This document shows positions 33,299-43,413 of a DNA stretch of 64,000 nucleotides, one piece after another (the stretch's first letter is position 1; the number at the start of each line of letters is the position of its first letter). The position numbers and the translations under genes were made by a program. The stretch covers positions 62,001 through 126,000 of the forward strand of contig VEPM01000010.1 in assembly GCA_012026795.1 (NCBI GenBank), given 5' to 3'. Origin of the DNA: Candidatus Methanoperedens sp. (GTDB lineage: Archaea; Halobacteriota; Methanosarcinia; Methanosarcinales; Methanoperedenaceae). The notes below the pieces were generated by a model that made no database searches, had not been told where the DNA came from, and saw only the letters and a program-made list of their open reading frames with translations.

Positions 33299-35131
33299 TC
33301 AATATTTGATAATGGGCTTATAGAAAAGGGCGAACCTGTGCTCATTATCAGGCGGTCTGTTCATCTTCCTGAAAAGGATGAATTCAGGTGTAAGATCAGA
33401 TGGTCTGAACCGATACCAGGACATCCTCGTGCTGTTAAGCCGAATGTAATCGCTGCCGAGATTGAACTGCATGATGTCAGCTTCAGTCTCATTCCCATCA
33501 GAATTGCGTGTCATGATAAGAGGTGCATCGAATCTGGCATCTTTACTCACCTTCCATTCTACATTAGGGTAATGACGTGTGTACCATAGCAACTGGGTCT
33601 CCAGGGTTTCATCTGTAACCTGCACCCTGGTGGATTCGTTGCTGTACTGCGAAGATATCTCGAACATTTTCGTAACGAATTCAGAAAAATTCTGCGGCGC
33701 CTGCGATGCCTGTACTATCGGTTCGGTTGTATTAGCATAATTTATAAAATTCAATTGAATACTTGAATTGACAAAAAACAGGCTGCTTACCATAAGGAAA
33801 ATAATTGTTAAAGCCCCGACCCTTGACCTTATTTTCAATCCTGGCAGAACTTCTCCAAGATATGCGGAACAGATTATTATAAGAGGCAAAAGCGGGTTCA
33901 ACACAAGCCACTGGACTTTTTCCTGGACATATGAATATACAAAAAAGTTGGTCAATACCCAATAGGTTAAAAAAGCAAAAAAAAGATTTCGAATATACAG
34001 GACACCAATAATCCCCAATAGAAGAAGTGGGAGAAGTATGATAATTGATGGCTGGAGATATGACGCCGGTAAGAATCTGTCTGCAAATGAATAATTCTTT
34101 GATATGAGATACATTACGCCCACAGCCATCCAATAAAGAAGCAATATTATCAGCAGCTTACCTTTTTTCCTGCCGCCGAATCCATGATGAAACATACTCA
34201 TAATACCAAACACAAGTACGGGTAATTCATATAGTGCAATAATGCCCAGATAGAAAAAGTAAGGTCCCCCCAGACGTTGTATCCTGTGCATCTCATACCA
34301 GTGGGATATCGCTTTTTCAACTGCTATTTTCATGCCTGCGATATCAAGGATATTACCTGTATAGAACAATGAAAAAACCACGAGGATTACAAGAATAAGA
34401 AATATCCCTTCTGCGATCAGAGTAATAAATTTCGTATCAGGTTTTATCATTTTATCTATCAGACTTCTTAAATACCGTTCCCTTATGAAAAACAGGAACA
34501 TGAACAGGGTTATCAAAGCCATCGTTATGTATGCGTTCTCTTTCAGGGCAGCCATAAAGGAAAGTGATATCCCCCCAAGAGCAAGATAAAAAATCCTTTC
34601 AATAGGATACCCTGCTATAAAATGAAGGTTAGAAAACGAAATTGAATGCCTGCCTTTATCAATTGCTTCTGCATATTTTACGGCGCATACAAGCGCCAGC
34701 ATGGTGAAAAACGATATGAATATGTCTTCCCTGTAGAATCTGGAGTAATACAGGAATGAAGGTGAAAGAGCGAAAAAGAAACCGGCAAAAAGCATGCCTG
34801 AATTCCCAAGGTATTTTCGCAAAGGTATCAGCAATAAAATCATCGATGCGCCCAAAATTGCGGGAAGCAACCTGGATGCATAAACAGTGTCCCCAAGGCG
34901 CCGGTACGTTTCTGATGTAACATAGTACATGAATGGACCATGGAACGCCGGATCATATGAATAGGAACTGTCATTGAATAATTTGTATGTTATATAGCCT
35001 ACGGCGGCTTCATCCTGGTGGGGAACCCTCTCATCAAGATGGTATATCCTCAGGAAAAACGCAAGAATTATTATGAGAAAAAAAAGATACGATACAAGAT
35101 GTCTTTTATTCATTAACTTATAGAATGGCAT
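33299..35131 (-). CDS. Polytopic glycosyltransferase-like membrane protein (TIGR03663 family)
   Basis: The 610-residue protein has about a dozen membrane helices. An early outside loop carries HLDERVPHQDEAAVGYITYK with the acidic DE pair typical of GT-C (GT39/PMT) enzymes that use dolichyl-phosphate sugars. RLLPAILGASMILLLIPLRK and SPSFLYYSRFYREDIFISFF are typical of the TIGR03663 group found in methanogens and haloarchaea. A soluble C-terminal domain follows the last helix. It probably glycosylates cell-surface proteins or lipids. The start may instead be the ATG at 35113 (MNKRHLV). Confidence 0.75.
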   Translation of the reverse strand: MPFYKLMNKRHLVSYLFFLIIILAFFLRIYHLDERVPHQDEAAVGYITYKLFNDSSYSYDPAFHGPFMYYVTSETYRRLGDTVYASRLLPAILGASMILLLIPLRKYLGNSGMLFAGFFFALSPSFLYYSRFYREDIFISFFTMLALVCAVKYAEAIDKGRHSISFSNLHFIAGYPIERIFYLALGGISLSFMAALKENAYITMALITLFMFLFFIRERYLRSLIDKMIKPDTKFITLIAEGIFLILVILVVFSLFYTGNILDIAGMKIAVEKAISHWYEMHRIQRLGGPYFFYLGIIALYELPVLVFGIMSMFHHGFGGRKKGKLLIILLLYWMAVGVMYLISKNYSFADRFLPASYLQPSIIILLPLLLLGIIGVLYIRNLFFAFLTYWVLTNFFVYSYVQEKVQWLVLNPLLPLIIICSAYLGEVLPGLKIRSRVGALTIIFLMVSSLFFVNSSIQLNFINYANTTEPIVQASQAPQNFSEFVTKMFEISSQYSNESTRVQVTDETLETQLLWYTRHYPNVEWKVSKDARFDAPLIMTRNSDGNETEADIMQFNLGSDYIRLNSTRMSWYRFRPSDLTPEFILFRKMNRPPDNEHRFALFYKPIIKY

Positions 35132-35143
35132 TGATTAAGAATT

Positions 35144-35461
35144 TTATTTAGGTATGATCTTGCCCGACGGCAATTCTTTTATCCTCAAAAGGTGAAAAAA
35201 AGCTCCAAGAGTTAACAACAGGTACAGGGTTTCAAGTAATTCATCAAAAACAGTTTCGCGTCCTTCCGTCAATCCGTATTTGATAAATTCCCTGACCGAG
35301 AAGACCATTATACCTGTGGACAGCAATATAAGAGGTATCCTGAATTTATTATCTTTATTTTGCAACTGCCTCCTGAAATCTCTTAACAGGACAATCGTAA
35401 TCAAAAGAATTGACAGTCCCAGTGTTGCATTCGCAAGCTCTAAGAATCTTGTATCTACCAT
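35144..35461 (-). CDS. Small three-helix membrane protein
   Basis: No family recognised. The 105-residue protein has helices at ATLGLSILLITIVLLRDF, IPLILLSTGIMVFSVREF and LLETLYLLLTLGAFFHLL, with charged loops. It sits 12 bases upstream of the glycosyltransferase gene on the same strand, so it is probably in the same transcript. Confidence 0.55.
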   Translation of the reverse strand: MVDTRFLELANATLGLSILLITIVLLRDFRRQLQNKDNKFRIPLILLSTGIMVFSVREFIKYGLTEGRETVFDELLETLYLLLTLGAFFHLLRIKELPSGKIIPK

Positions 35462-35608
35462 TATATACCACTTAACATATATTTTACCGTATTATTTTCA
35501 ACTGTTTAATCGTGATGATTGTCTATACTCCATCACAGATAAACTTTCTGGAGTGCCCGGATTATCGGAAAACTATCTGCTAAAAAATGAGAAAAAAAGA
35601 AAATAAAT

Positions 35609-35635
35609 CAGTAATATGCTTTGCGCATATTACTG
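35609..35635 (-). terminator. Hairpin terminator overlapping a stop codon
   Basis: CAGTAATATGC and GCATATTACTG form a perfect 11-bp stem. On the reverse strand the TAA stop of the next listed gene lies inside the stem and a T-rich run (ATTTATTTTCTTTTTTTC) follows. Confidence 0.75.
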
Positions 35636-35983
35636 GCTTGTTTCATATCTTTTCAGGATATTTATAACCTGGTTCAACAGGTTCTTTGAGTCCGAAAGGT
35701 GCCTTGCTCCGATATCTGCAGCCTTATCGAGATTCGAATCAAGGGTTGACAGGTTTTCCTGCAACAGATATATCAGGTAAACCATTACGCTCCAGTACAC
35801 TGCAATTGCAAGGAATGCAAAAATACCTATATAAATAAGTTGATCATATATTTTTGCGGTTGATCCATCAGGGACCATCGTTACCAATGTATTAATTGCG
35901 CTCATGAAATTCCAGATGATTATTATTCCGAATAATAATGGAATTATCGTCGCCAGAACTAAACTTTGTTTACTCAGCCTCAT
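35630..35983 (-). CDS. Two-helix membrane protein with coiled tail
   Basis: No family recognised. I start at ATG 35983 (117 residues) because GGAGGT lies 6 bases before it; an upstream ATG at 36004 has no such site. Two helices (LATIIPLLFGIIIIWNFM; LIYIGIFAFLAIAVYWSV) are joined by an outside loop. The C-terminal 40 residues (LSTLDSNLDKAADIGARHLS) look like a short cytosolic coiled coil. Confidence 0.6.
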   Translation of the reverse strand: MRLSKQSLVLATIIPLLFGIIIIWNFMSAINTLVTMVPDGSTAKIYDQLIYIGIFAFLAIAVYWSVMVYLIYLLQENLSTLDSNLDKAADIGARHLSDSKNLLNQVINILKRYETSQ

Positions 35984-36124
35984 ATTGTACCTCCGATTAT
36001 ACATTTCATGTTATCTTTATATATAAATATATCTTAATGGTGAGAATTCTATATTACCCAACAAGTTAGCGGATATTAATCTTAACCTTGACCCTAACCT
36101 TAAAAGAAAATCATTTCCATTCCG

Positions 36125-36421
36125 CTAACCGAAAATCATTCCCATACCAGTGGCAGCATTATCTTCCTCAGCTATGAAAGCTGATGTGACTGTTTTCAGC
36201 TCTTCTCCAATAAGTTTTTTAAGTCCGGTCCCCTCAAATTTCTTTTCTGCACGGTCGATATCTTCTGAATTTGCCTTTATATACAGGAAATATCCTTTGC
36301 GCGGGGAACCCAGGAGGCTGCATTCCCTTACCGTATACCCCAGGCGCTTAAAAAAATCATCCTCCAATATTTTTGAAACATCTTTACTGACATCCTCTTC
36401 ATAAAAATATACTGATTCCAT
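36125..36421 (-). CDS. Conserved hypothetical protein
   Basis: The 98-residue soluble protein (MESVYFYEEDVSKDVSKILE ... GLKKLIGEELKTVTSAFIAE) has a ferredoxin-like alternation of strands and helices. The end is glycine- and methionine-rich (ATGMGMIFG). No family or function is visible, and it stands alone, divergent from the RPA operon. Confidence 0.6.
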   Translation of the reverse strand: MESVYFYEEDVSKDVSKILEDDFFKRLGYTVRECSLLGSPRKGYFLYIKANSEDIDRAEKKFEGTGLKKLIGEELKTVTSAFIAEEDNAATGMGMIFG

Positions 36422-36549
36422 AATTCATCCTCAAATACCTGAATGGTAATAAACGGTGATAAATTATTCTAATCATTTAATTGTTCTGCGATGGTTTTTT
36501 ATCTTATATTATCCTATTACTCGTATCCTATTGCTTGGAAGGAGGCATT

Positions 36550-37815
36550 ATGCAGATCGAATTTGCGCCTCATGTTGAAGAAATAAAAAAGGCGCTTGAT
36601 AACAAAATAGAAGACAGCAATATAATTGCGGATTTAAAAAAACTGCTTGAATACAGGGTACCATTGAATGAAGCAAAACGAAGCCTGATAAAAAAATATG
36701 GCGGATCTGAAAAAAGCACTGGCAGAAAACTAAAAGATATCCGGATAGGAGAACATAATATCGAAATAACCGGACAGGTCGTTGAAGTAACCAGGAAAAC
36801 CGTTAATATTAAAAATGTCGAAAAAATCCTTTTTTCAGGAGTGATCTGCGATGAGACCTCATCAAGGAGTTTCACAGCCTGGTCTGATTTTAATCTTAAC
36901 CCGGGTGATGTGATTTCAGTCACGCAGGCTTATGTCAGGAACTGGCAGGAACGGCCTGAAGTAAATTTTGGTCCCAGATCGAAAGTCACAAAGCTTACCA
37001 CCAAAATCCATGTTATGGAGGACTGCGAACTTAAAAAACTTGCAGATTTAAGAGATGGGGATATAAATGTTCATACACAATTCACTATCCTCGATATTGA
37101 TATGCATGAAATCAATACAAAGGATGGCCCGAAAAAGATACTTGGCGCAATTGCGGCAGATGAGGATACAAAACTCCCGGTCACAGCCTGGATATTGTCT
37201 CCGGAACTTGAAGCGGGCAATTCAATTGATGTAAAAAACGCTTATGTAAGGTCATTCCGGGGTGTTCCTACCCTGAACATCAACGAATCAACCATTGTAA
37301 CAAAGCTTGAAAATAAGATTGAATACATAGAAAAAGACAGATTAAAAATCGGGGATTTGATTATGAAAGACGGGGCTTATGATGTCGTAGTTGAAGGGAA
37401 TATACTTTCCATCAGACCTGGTTCGGGATTAATAGCCAGATGCCCCGAATGTTCGCGTGTGATCCAGAGAGGCATGTGCAGAGTACACGAAAAAGTCCAT
37501 GAGAAGATTGATATGCGTATCAAAGCCATAATTGATGATGGAACTGGCGCACTCACGCTGGTTCTTGATTCCAGGCTTACCCAGAAGATATTCGGACTTA
37601 ATATTGAAGAAGCTCAAAAGATCGCAAAGACAAATATGTCCCAGAAAGCAGTGGAAGATGATATTAAAAGGAAACTTCTGGGGAGAAGATTCGCTGCAAG
37701 AGGAAATATGTCTAAAGGTGAATTCGGGATCACACTTGTAGCAAGCGATGCCTGGGAACCTGCACAAACGATACAGGAACAAGCACAAAAGCTCATCGGA
37801 AGGGTCACGGGTTAA
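36550..37815 (+). CDS. rpa: Replication protein A (RPA), OB-fold single-strand DNA-binding protein
   Basis: Euryarchaeal RPA binds single-stranded DNA in replication and repair. The chosen ATG at 36550 follows GGAGG and gives 421 residues. There are three OB folds: about residues 75-160 (NIEITGQVVEVTRKTVNIKN), 170-260 (QFTILDIDMHEINTKDGPKK) and one that includes a zinc finger (ARCPECSRVIQRGMCRVHEK). The next gene, RPA-associated, begins two bases after the stop. The earlier frame start at 36481 adds a hydrophobic leader with no Shine-Dalgarno site and looks spurious. Confidence 0.9.
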   Translation: MQIEFAPHVEEIKKALDNKIEDSNIIADLKKLLEYRVPLNEAKRSLIKKYGGSEKSTGRKLKDIRIGEHNIEITGQVVEVTRKTVNIKNVEKILFSGVICDETSSRSFTAWSDFNLNPGDVISVTQAYVRNWQERPEVNFGPRSKVTKLTTKIHVMEDCELKKLADLRDGDINVHTQFTILDIDMHEINTKDGPKKILGAIAADEDTKLPVTAWILSPELEAGNSIDVKNAYVRSFRGVPTLNINESTIVTKLENKIEYIEKDRLKIGDLIMKDGAYDVVVEGNILSIRPGSGLIARCPECSRVIQRGMCRVHEKVHEKIDMRIKAIIDDGTGALTLVLDSRLTQKIFGLNIEEAQKIAKTNMSQKAVEDDIKRKLLGRRFAARGNMSKGEFGITLVASDAWEPAQTIQEQAQKLIGRVTG

Positions 37816-37816
37816 A

Positions 37817-38863
37817 ATGGAAAAAACAGAAAAAATAATGGACAGGGAAATTGCGTGGCGCATTTTCGCACATGAGTTCAACATGTCAAACCTGTATGTC
37901 AGTGAAGGCGATGAACGGGCTCCGAATTATATAATTACGCCAACGGGTGTTAAATGCAACAGGCTCTTTATTGTCGGGGTAGTTACCGAGGTTGAAAATA
38001 TCGGCAAGGATAATAATCTCTGGCGCGCGCGCATAGCCGATCCTACAGGGGTATTTACTGTATATGCCAGCCAGTACCAGCCAGATGCTGCCATATTTTT
38101 ATCTGACTTGCATGTTCCTGCTTATGTTGCACTTGTAGGCAAAGCAAGAAAATATGAACCGGAAGATGGCACCGTTTATTTATCAGTACGGCCTGAAGAA
38201 ATAAATGCTTCTGATGAAAAGCAAAGGGACAGGTGGGTCCTGGAAACAGCAGAAAGAACACTGGAACGCATCAACATTATCGAAGATGCCTTAAAACCGG
38301 GATTATCGGGAAATGAATTGCAGGAATTCCTTTCTAAGAAAGTGACGAACATCGCACTTCTCAATGGCGTGATACTTGCAATCAAGCATTATAAAAATCT
38401 GGATAAAACCATACCGGAACTTAAAAAAATGCTTATTCATGCAATTGATACAATTACATCTGTATCTGATAGCGGGATTATAAATCAGCCCCAAAAACCG
38501 GAAAAAACAAAAGAACATGATATTCCCGTGAAAAAAACAGAATTCAAAACCCATGAATCATCTTTTGAAAATGAACCGATTGTTGAGGAAATAAGTGTTG
38601 GAGAAAATAATGAAATTGTTGAGGAGATACAGAATCCTTCCGGACCCGATACCAAAGAAGAACCACCTGAGTTGGAGCCAAAAGAGTTACTTGCTGCCAT
38701 AATTGATAAACTTGATACCGGGAAGGGCACGTCCTTTTTAACAGTCATTGAAACCGCCGGGAAAGCAGGGATAAATGCCCAAAGTGTGGAACTATCCTTA
38801 AAAGAGCTTATGGAGGAAGGAAGATGCTACGAGCCAAAGATCGGGGTGCTGAGGAAAGTCTGA
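37817..38863 (+). CDS. RPA-associated OB-fold protein
   Basis: This is the partner that accompanies RPA genes in euryarchaea (COG3390, RPA-associated protein). The 348-residue protein from ATG 37817 begins MEKTEKIMDREIAWRIFAHE, has an OB fold (LFIVGVVTEVENIGKDNNLW; ADPTGVFTVYASQYQ), a helical part and an acidic disordered stretch (KEEPPELEPKELLA). A winged-helix-like end (SFLTVIETAGKAGINAQSVE) follows. Start is set by the stop of rpa (TAA, then ATG one base later). It likely supports RPA heterodimer formation. Confidence 0.85.
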   Translation: MEKTEKIMDREIAWRIFAHEFNMSNLYVSEGDERAPNYIITPTGVKCNRLFIVGVVTEVENIGKDNNLWRARIADPTGVFTVYASQYQPDAAIFLSDLHVPAYVALVGKARKYEPEDGTVYLSVRPEEINASDEKQRDRWVLETAERTLERINIIEDALKPGLSGNELQEFLSKKVTNIALLNGVILAIKHYKNLDKTIPELKKMLIHAIDTITSVSDSGIINQPQKPEKTKEHDIPVKKTEFKTHESSFENEPIVEEISVGENNEIVEEIQNPSGPDTKEEPPELEPKELLAAIIDKLDTGKGTSFLTVIETAGKAGINAQSVELSLKELMEEGRCYEPKIGVLRKV

Positions 38864-38904
38864 TACAGCGCCAGTATTCCTGGTAGATTAATATCCCTTT
38901 TTCT

Positions 38905-39594
38905 TTATGCTATTTCTCTTGAGGTATCCATTATGATCCCGCCCTCTATCTTGAACTTAAGCACATTTCCATGTATCGGGCGGTTTCTTGCTTTTGGTAT
39001 TGTCAGTTCAGTAGTTGTTTTATCTGCTTTTTTTATAAGTGAAATATCAAATACCGCATCGCAGATATTTATTACTTCATTTTCAATAAAAGAACGTTTT
39101 TCATCTTTGATCCCATAAAGGAACCCGAGCCCTTTTGTTCGTTTCACAGTATCATAAAGTTTATCTATAATTTCCCTGGTTTTGTTCCTTTTTATTTCAA
39201 GATGCTGGAAAAATGTTATGGTATCAACAATAAGATTTATTTCCTTAGCTTCGATAATTTCAAGCTGTTTAATAAAAAAATCCATAATCCTGTAATCCCT
39301 GAGTTCTCCACTGTCCAGCAATTTGCTTATATTTTCGTAATATTTCTCATGTATATCTATGAATTTTATGCCATCTATATCAAACCCGAATTGTTTTAAA
39401 TCATTTAATATATATTCAGGTTTACGCTCAGTATTTACATAAAAGCTTGGTCTTTGCTGGATGAACTGGTATAAGAAAATCTCTCCCATAGTCATAGAAT
39501 CCGCCATAAGGTATACTAAAGAACCCGCAAGTAAGCCACCGTCCAGTTCTTTATCAAGAGTTGGAAGCCCTGTAGGTAATAATTTAGTTGTCAT
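38905..39594 (-). CDS. KaiC-like ATPase fold with degenerate Walker A
   Basis: The 229-residue protein has the RecA/KaiC core (TGLPTLDKELDGGLLAGSLV; INLIVDTITFFQHLE as the Walker B-like strand). The P-loop position is replaced (MADSMTMGEIF, no GKT), so it is probably inactive in ATP hydrolysis. It lies just downstream of the active paralogue (39639-40352) and of the kinase-regulator genes, which suggests they form one signalling complex. Some methanogen KaiC-like proteins are regulatory ATPase partners of response regulators. Confidence 0.7.
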   Translation of the reverse strand: MTTKLLPTGLPTLDKELDGGLLAGSLVYLMADSMTMGEIFLYQFIQQRPSFYVNTERKPEYILNDLKQFGFDIDGIKFIDIHEKYYENISKLLDSGELRDYRIMDFFIKQLEIIEAKEINLIVDTITFFQHLEIKRNKTREIIDKLYDTVKRTKGLGFLYGIKDEKRSFIENEVINICDAVFDISLIKKADKTTTELTIPKARNRPIHGNVLKFKIEGGIIMDTSREIA

Positions 39595-39638
39595 AATTTA
39601 TTTGTTGCCATAATTTATTTACCATTGATTTTACCGGT

Positions 39639-40352
39639 TTATTTCTGTAAAAATTCTATACCTTTGGAAGTAATTTCAAATCTGATGGGAGCCAAGGAAA
39701 TTTTGGTATTACGTATCTTCAGGACTTCGAACAGGCGTTCTCTTGCTCCTGTAAAGGGATTATCCTTGATAGAAGTCCGCAGAACCCCGTAAACAGAATA
39801 TGAAGCAATGCTCTCTGTGCGGTTATCTGCTGACTGGTCCATTATCAGTAAGGCTGTAATATTCCTTTTCATTAATCCTGCAACTAATGAGTCAATCTGT
39901 GCCCTGAATTCGTTTGCAGACATGTTAAGTGTAAAAACACCTATATTGTCAATCAAAACACTCTCTACATCCTTGGGTATTCTGTCCAGCAACCCGATAA
40001 GATTGGATTGCAGTTTATCGGTATCCGTTATTTCATAAGCTAATAATTCCTTGGCATACATTGTCCGCTCTTCATAGACTTTATTTATTGCCAGTAAACC
40101 ATTTTTATTGAATTTCCCAAGGTCCATACCAACCGATTCTGACTGGGCAATGATATCTCCTGGTAATTCTTCGCTGGCGATTATAAGGGATTTTCGTCCC
40201 TCTGTACAGGCCTTATGAATAAAACTCAAGCCCAGTATGGTTTTGCCCGATCCTGTCATCCCGAGAATTAACATAGTACGGCCCTTTGGATATCCACCCC
40301 CTATCATTTCATCAAGCCCTGTAATTCCAGTATGTATTCGTTCCATGATCAT
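39639..40352 (-). CDS. KaiC-like ATPase
   Basis: The 237-residue protein is a single RecA/KaiC domain: IHTGITGLDEMIGGGYPKGR, Walker A GMTGSGKT, ELP motif (IIASEELPG) and Walker B strand SVLIDNIGVFT. The end (TKISLAPIRFEITSKGIEF) matches KaiC-domain proteins of archaea. The start may be ATG 40346 (MERIHTG). Such proteins often integrate ATP state or act with kinases; the partner here is probably the neighbouring response regulators. This fits the cluster but is inferred. Confidence 0.85.
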   Translation of the reverse strand: MIMERIHTGITGLDEMIGGGYPKGRTMLILGMTGSGKTILGLSFIHKACTEGRKSLIIASEELPGDIIAQSESVGMDLGKFNKNGLLAINKVYEERTMYAKELLAYEITDTDKLQSNLIGLLDRIPKDVESVLIDNIGVFTLNMSANEFRAQIDSLVAGLMKRNITALLIMDQSADNRTESIASYSVYGVLRTSIKDNPFTGARERLFEVLKIRNTKISLAPIRFEITSKGIEFLQK

Positions 40353-40405
40353 GTTATATTTATATTATGTTTAATTGTTAATAAATTCAATCCCTTAATT
40401 GCGGG

Positions 40406-41251
40406 TCAGGCTTTCATAAATAATTCTATCAGACAACAATCATCCCCTCCTGCTATGGTTTTTTTAATATCTATATTTATATCTTTATATATATGAATGC
40501 CGACCCGGGCAAATATTGCTTTTGTCATCATGCAAAGTACCGGATTTAACCCGTTTTCCCCCCATGGACATTTACTATTTATTATAACATATCCTTTTTC
40601 ACTTGCTTCTTTTACTGAAAAGTTCCCACCCATTTTGTTCAAAATACTGCACGTGATGTTTGCTGTTTGTGCGCTTTCTTTTGGAATGTCATGAATATAT
40701 TTTGTCCAGATTATATCTTCTACCTGTTCACTCATAAGGGTCATTACTTCAGTCATTTTTCCAGGGGGAATACTCCGAAGGATAAGAGGAAGAATGTCAG
40801 TCATAATAGTTTTGAAATCATTTTGAGCCTCAATTTGTTCTTTGGCCTTGAGAAGTTCGTCATGATAATTCTTTATCTTCAGAAGTGATTTTACGCGGGT
40901 ACGGAGTTCAAGCACGTTAACCGGTTTAGAAAGAAAGTCATCAGCCCCGGTTTCTATAGCTTTGATCTTATCTTCTACTTCAGACAATGCTGTGACCATT
41001 ACTACAGGAATGAACCTTGTGGAATCCTGTTGTTTTATTTTTTCACATACTTCATATCCATTGACCTGGGGCATCTTAATATCCAGGAGAATAATATCAG
41101 GTTTATCACATATCACTTTTTCAAGCGCTTCTTTTCCGCTGTATGCCGGTATTAAATCGTAATAATTTTCAAGATAACCAAAAATAAGCTCGACATTTAC
41201 GGGTTCATCATCAACCACAAGGATTTTTGCCTTATTATCTTGATTTACCAT
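40406..41251 (-). CDS. Response regulator with methanogen output domain (MetOD1)
   Basis: Residues 1-125 are a receiver with D14/D15 and the phospho-acceptor D57 (IILLDIKMP), with the conserved Lys in LSKPVN. The second half (about 150-281) ends in KCPWGENGLNPVLCMMTKAI and TIAGGDDCCLIEL, the pattern of methanogen output domain 1, a V4R-like or ligand-type fold with conserved cysteines. So the phosphorylated receiver probably controls a Cys-containing sensor/output domain. It lies between the KaiC-like genes and the receiver-only gene, in line with one signalling cluster. Confidence 0.85.
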   Translation of the reverse strand: MVNQDNKAKILVVDDEPVNVELIFGYLENYYDLIPAYSGKEALEKVICDKPDIILLDIKMPQVNGYEVCEKIKQQDSTRFIPVVMVTALSEVEDKIKAIETGADDFLSKPVNVLELRTRVKSLLKIKNYHDELLKAKEQIEAQNDFKTIMTDILPLILRSIPPGKMTEVMTLMSEQVEDIIWTKYIHDIPKESAQTANITCSILNKMGGNFSVKEASEKGYVIINSKCPWGENGLNPVLCMMTKAIFARVGIHIYKDINIDIKKTIAGGDDCCLIELFMKA

Positions 41252-41284
41252 TTAATACCTCAAAAAATCACTTATAATTTCATA

Positions 41285-41656
41285 TCAGGATTGTTTATAT
41301 TTCTGCACTTGTTTTATGAAACCCGGTACATCGATTGGTTTTGCTATATAATCATCAAAACCTGCTGCCAGGAATTTTTCCCGGTCTCCTTTCATAGCAA
41401 AAGCAGTCAAAGCGATATTTGGTACAGCATCATATCCGGGCTTACTTTTTATGATCTTTATGGCAGATATGCCATCCATCCCCGGAAGTTCTATATCCAT
41501 CAGGATCAAATCATAGTGTTCATTTTCAATCATTTTTATCGCTTCTTCCGCATTAATTGCCCCGGATACGAGAAATCCTGATGATTTGAGAATCTCAATG
41601 ACAAGTTCCATATTCAGGGGATTATCTTCTACAATGAGTATTTTCATTTGCGCCAT
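41285..41656 (-). CDS. Stand-alone receiver domain response regulator
   Basis: The 123-residue protein is one receiver domain: ILIVEDNPLNMELVIEILKS, D54 in LILMDIELPGMDG, and KPIDVPGFIKQVQKYK with the conserved Lys. There is no output domain, so it is a phospho-relay or partner protein, like CheY. The stop of the histidine kinase lies at its first codon's side, 1 base away, so the pair is one operon. Confidence 0.9.
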   Translation of the reverse strand: MAQMKILIVEDNPLNMELVIEILKSSGFLVSGAINAEEAIKMIENEHYDLILMDIELPGMDGISAIKIIKSKPGYDAVPNIALTAFAMKGDREKFLAAGFDDYIAKPIDVPGFIKQVQKYKQS

Positions 41657-43231
41657 TTAATTCCCAACCTTCTTTTTTACAGTCAGCGGTAATTGAAAAA
41701 TGAAAGTACTCCCTTTCCCGTATTTACTCTCGGCCCATATCCTGCCCCCGTGTAGTTCCACCAGATGCTTTGAAATAGCAAGACCAAGACCTGTACCACC
41801 ATATTTCCTGGAAGTGCCGGAATCGACCTGCTGGAACTTATTGAAGAGCTTGTCCAGATCCTCTTTCTTGATTCCAATACCAGTATCTGATACTGAAATT
41901 TGCACCATTTCACTATCTTTTCTTGTGGTTATGGTTATAATCCCGCCATCTTTCTGGCTGAATTTGACTGCATTGCTCAGCAGATTGAAAAGTATTTGTT
42001 TAAAATTCTGTTTATCACCTTCAATGAACTCGACCTGAGGATCAAATTCTTTCTTCAGGGCAATATTATGTTTTGCGGCTGTAGCTTTTATAAGTTCCAT
42101 AGTATCATTTATCATCGGGGATAAATAAATCTTCTCAACGTTCAAATCTATCTTTCCAGCTTCTATCTTGCTCAGGTCAAGAATATCGTTGATCAGATCA
42201 AGAAGATGTTTACTGCTCTTGATTATATTATCTATATAATGTTCCTGTTTCTCGTTTAGATCTCCCATCATTTTTTGTTTCAACAGGTCGGAAAAACCAA
42301 TTATAGAATTCAAAGGTGTGCGAAGTTCGTGGCTCATCGTTGACAGGAATTCGGATTTTATCTGGTTTGCACGCTCAGCTTCTTCCTTTGATACTTTTAA
42401 TGATTCTTCAGCTATCATTAATTTTTTATATGGTAACTCTATATACGATTGATGAAGGGCAAGATATGCAAAATAGAAACCTGCACCTTTTAATAAGAGC
42501 CCTGGAAATTCTAATGTATTCAGGATAAGGTAGCTAAATACTATGATATTAAATCCATAAATGAGATTAATAATATCCTGGTCTTTATTTAGTTGGAGTC
42601 TTTTTGCATACAGGTAACTTGCATATAATGTTATTAATATGCTTAACAGTACCAATGATACTCTTAATTCAGATGGTCCGCCCCCTGAATATATTTTCGG
42701 ATATTCATTCAGCAGGAACCTCAGATAATACATTGTTATAAATGGCAGTACTGACAGGATAATTGCTGAAATAAGAAGAATACTTTTGTTGAGCAATCTC
42801 AGGCTATCCTTAAACAGGTATGCACTTATCAGGAATAATGGTGCGATAATTACCTGAACAACATCACTGAAAATCCTTGCTTTTTGAACTGAGTTCGGGG
42901 TAAAAAAATCAGGCATGAAAGGATAAGAAAGTATATGGAATAGTTCAAAAATCCCTATTATTAAAAAAGTGGCTCCCATGAATAGCGTATGATCATTCTG
43001 GTTCTGGCTGTATGCAAACCACGTCATAGCAAAAATGGATAAGGAGACAAAAACAAAAAAGAATTCTATTAAAAGATCAAAAGGACCGAGCATCCCATGA
43101 ATATACTGGCTATTTCCAATCAGATAGCCGATGAATAAAATCATTACTATTATCAATATTAACTTCAGGAGGTGTTTCAAAGCCCCTCTTATGTTAATTC
43201 CTGGATTATTCCTATCAAATCGCATGATCAA
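41657..43231 (-). CDS. MASE3 sensor histidine kinase
   Basis: The 524-residue protein has a membrane sensor of MASE3 type in residues 20-270 (about eight helices; [20 protein letters not shown] and [15 protein letters not shown]), a coiled linker, HisKA with H301 (SHELRTPLN), and the catalytic HATPase domain with N, G1 and G2 boxes ([38 protein letters not shown]). It is the input of the cluster: the two response regulators and KaiC-like proteins lie directly downstream. The signal is unknown. Confidence 0.9.
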   Translation of the reverse strand: MIMRFDRNNPGINIRGALKHLLKLILIIVMILFIGYLIGNSQYIHGMLGPFDLLIEFFFVFVSLSIFAMTWFAYSQNQNDHTLFMGATFLIIGIFELFHILSYPFMPDFFTPNSVQKARIFSDVVQVIIAPLFLISAYLFKDSLRLLNKSILLISAIILSVLPFITMYYLRFLLNEYPKIYSGGGPSELRVSLVLLSILITLYASYLYAKRLQLNKDQDIINLIYGFNIIVFSYLILNTLEFPGLLLKGAGFYFAYLALHQSYIELPYKKLMIAEESLKVSKEEAERANQIKSEFLSTMSHELRTPLNSIIGFSDLLKQKMMGDLNEKQEHYIDNIIKSSKHLLDLINDILDLSKIEAGKIDLNVEKIYLSPMINDTMELIKATAAKHNIALKKEFDPQVEFIEGDKQNFKQILFNLLSNAVKFSQKDGGIITITTRKDSEMVQISVSDTGIGIKKEDLDKLFNKFQQVDSGTSRKYGGTGLGLAISKHLVELHGGRIWAESKYGKGSTFIFQLPLTVKKKVGN

Positions 43232-43351
43232 ATGTATTCAAGTAAGCCTGATATTTTAAACAACACTTTGAATGAACAATATATTAACTAAAGGTGTGAA
43301 AAAGGTGTCACACTTTTGATCATAGAATTTTGATCCTGAAAACACCATAAT

Positions 43352-43360
43352 CTTTATATC
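43352..43360 (+). promoter_or_regulatory. TATA-like promoter element and nearby inverted repeat
   Basis: CTTTATATC stands about 55 bases before the ATG at 43414. Further upstream GTGTGA and TCACAC face each other (about 43295-43314), a possible operator. A strong GGAGGT site precedes the ATG. Confidence 0.4.
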
Positions 43361-43413
43361 GGATTACGGTTATGTATAGTTTTGTCAAAACATGACATCA
43401 AATCGGAGGTAAC

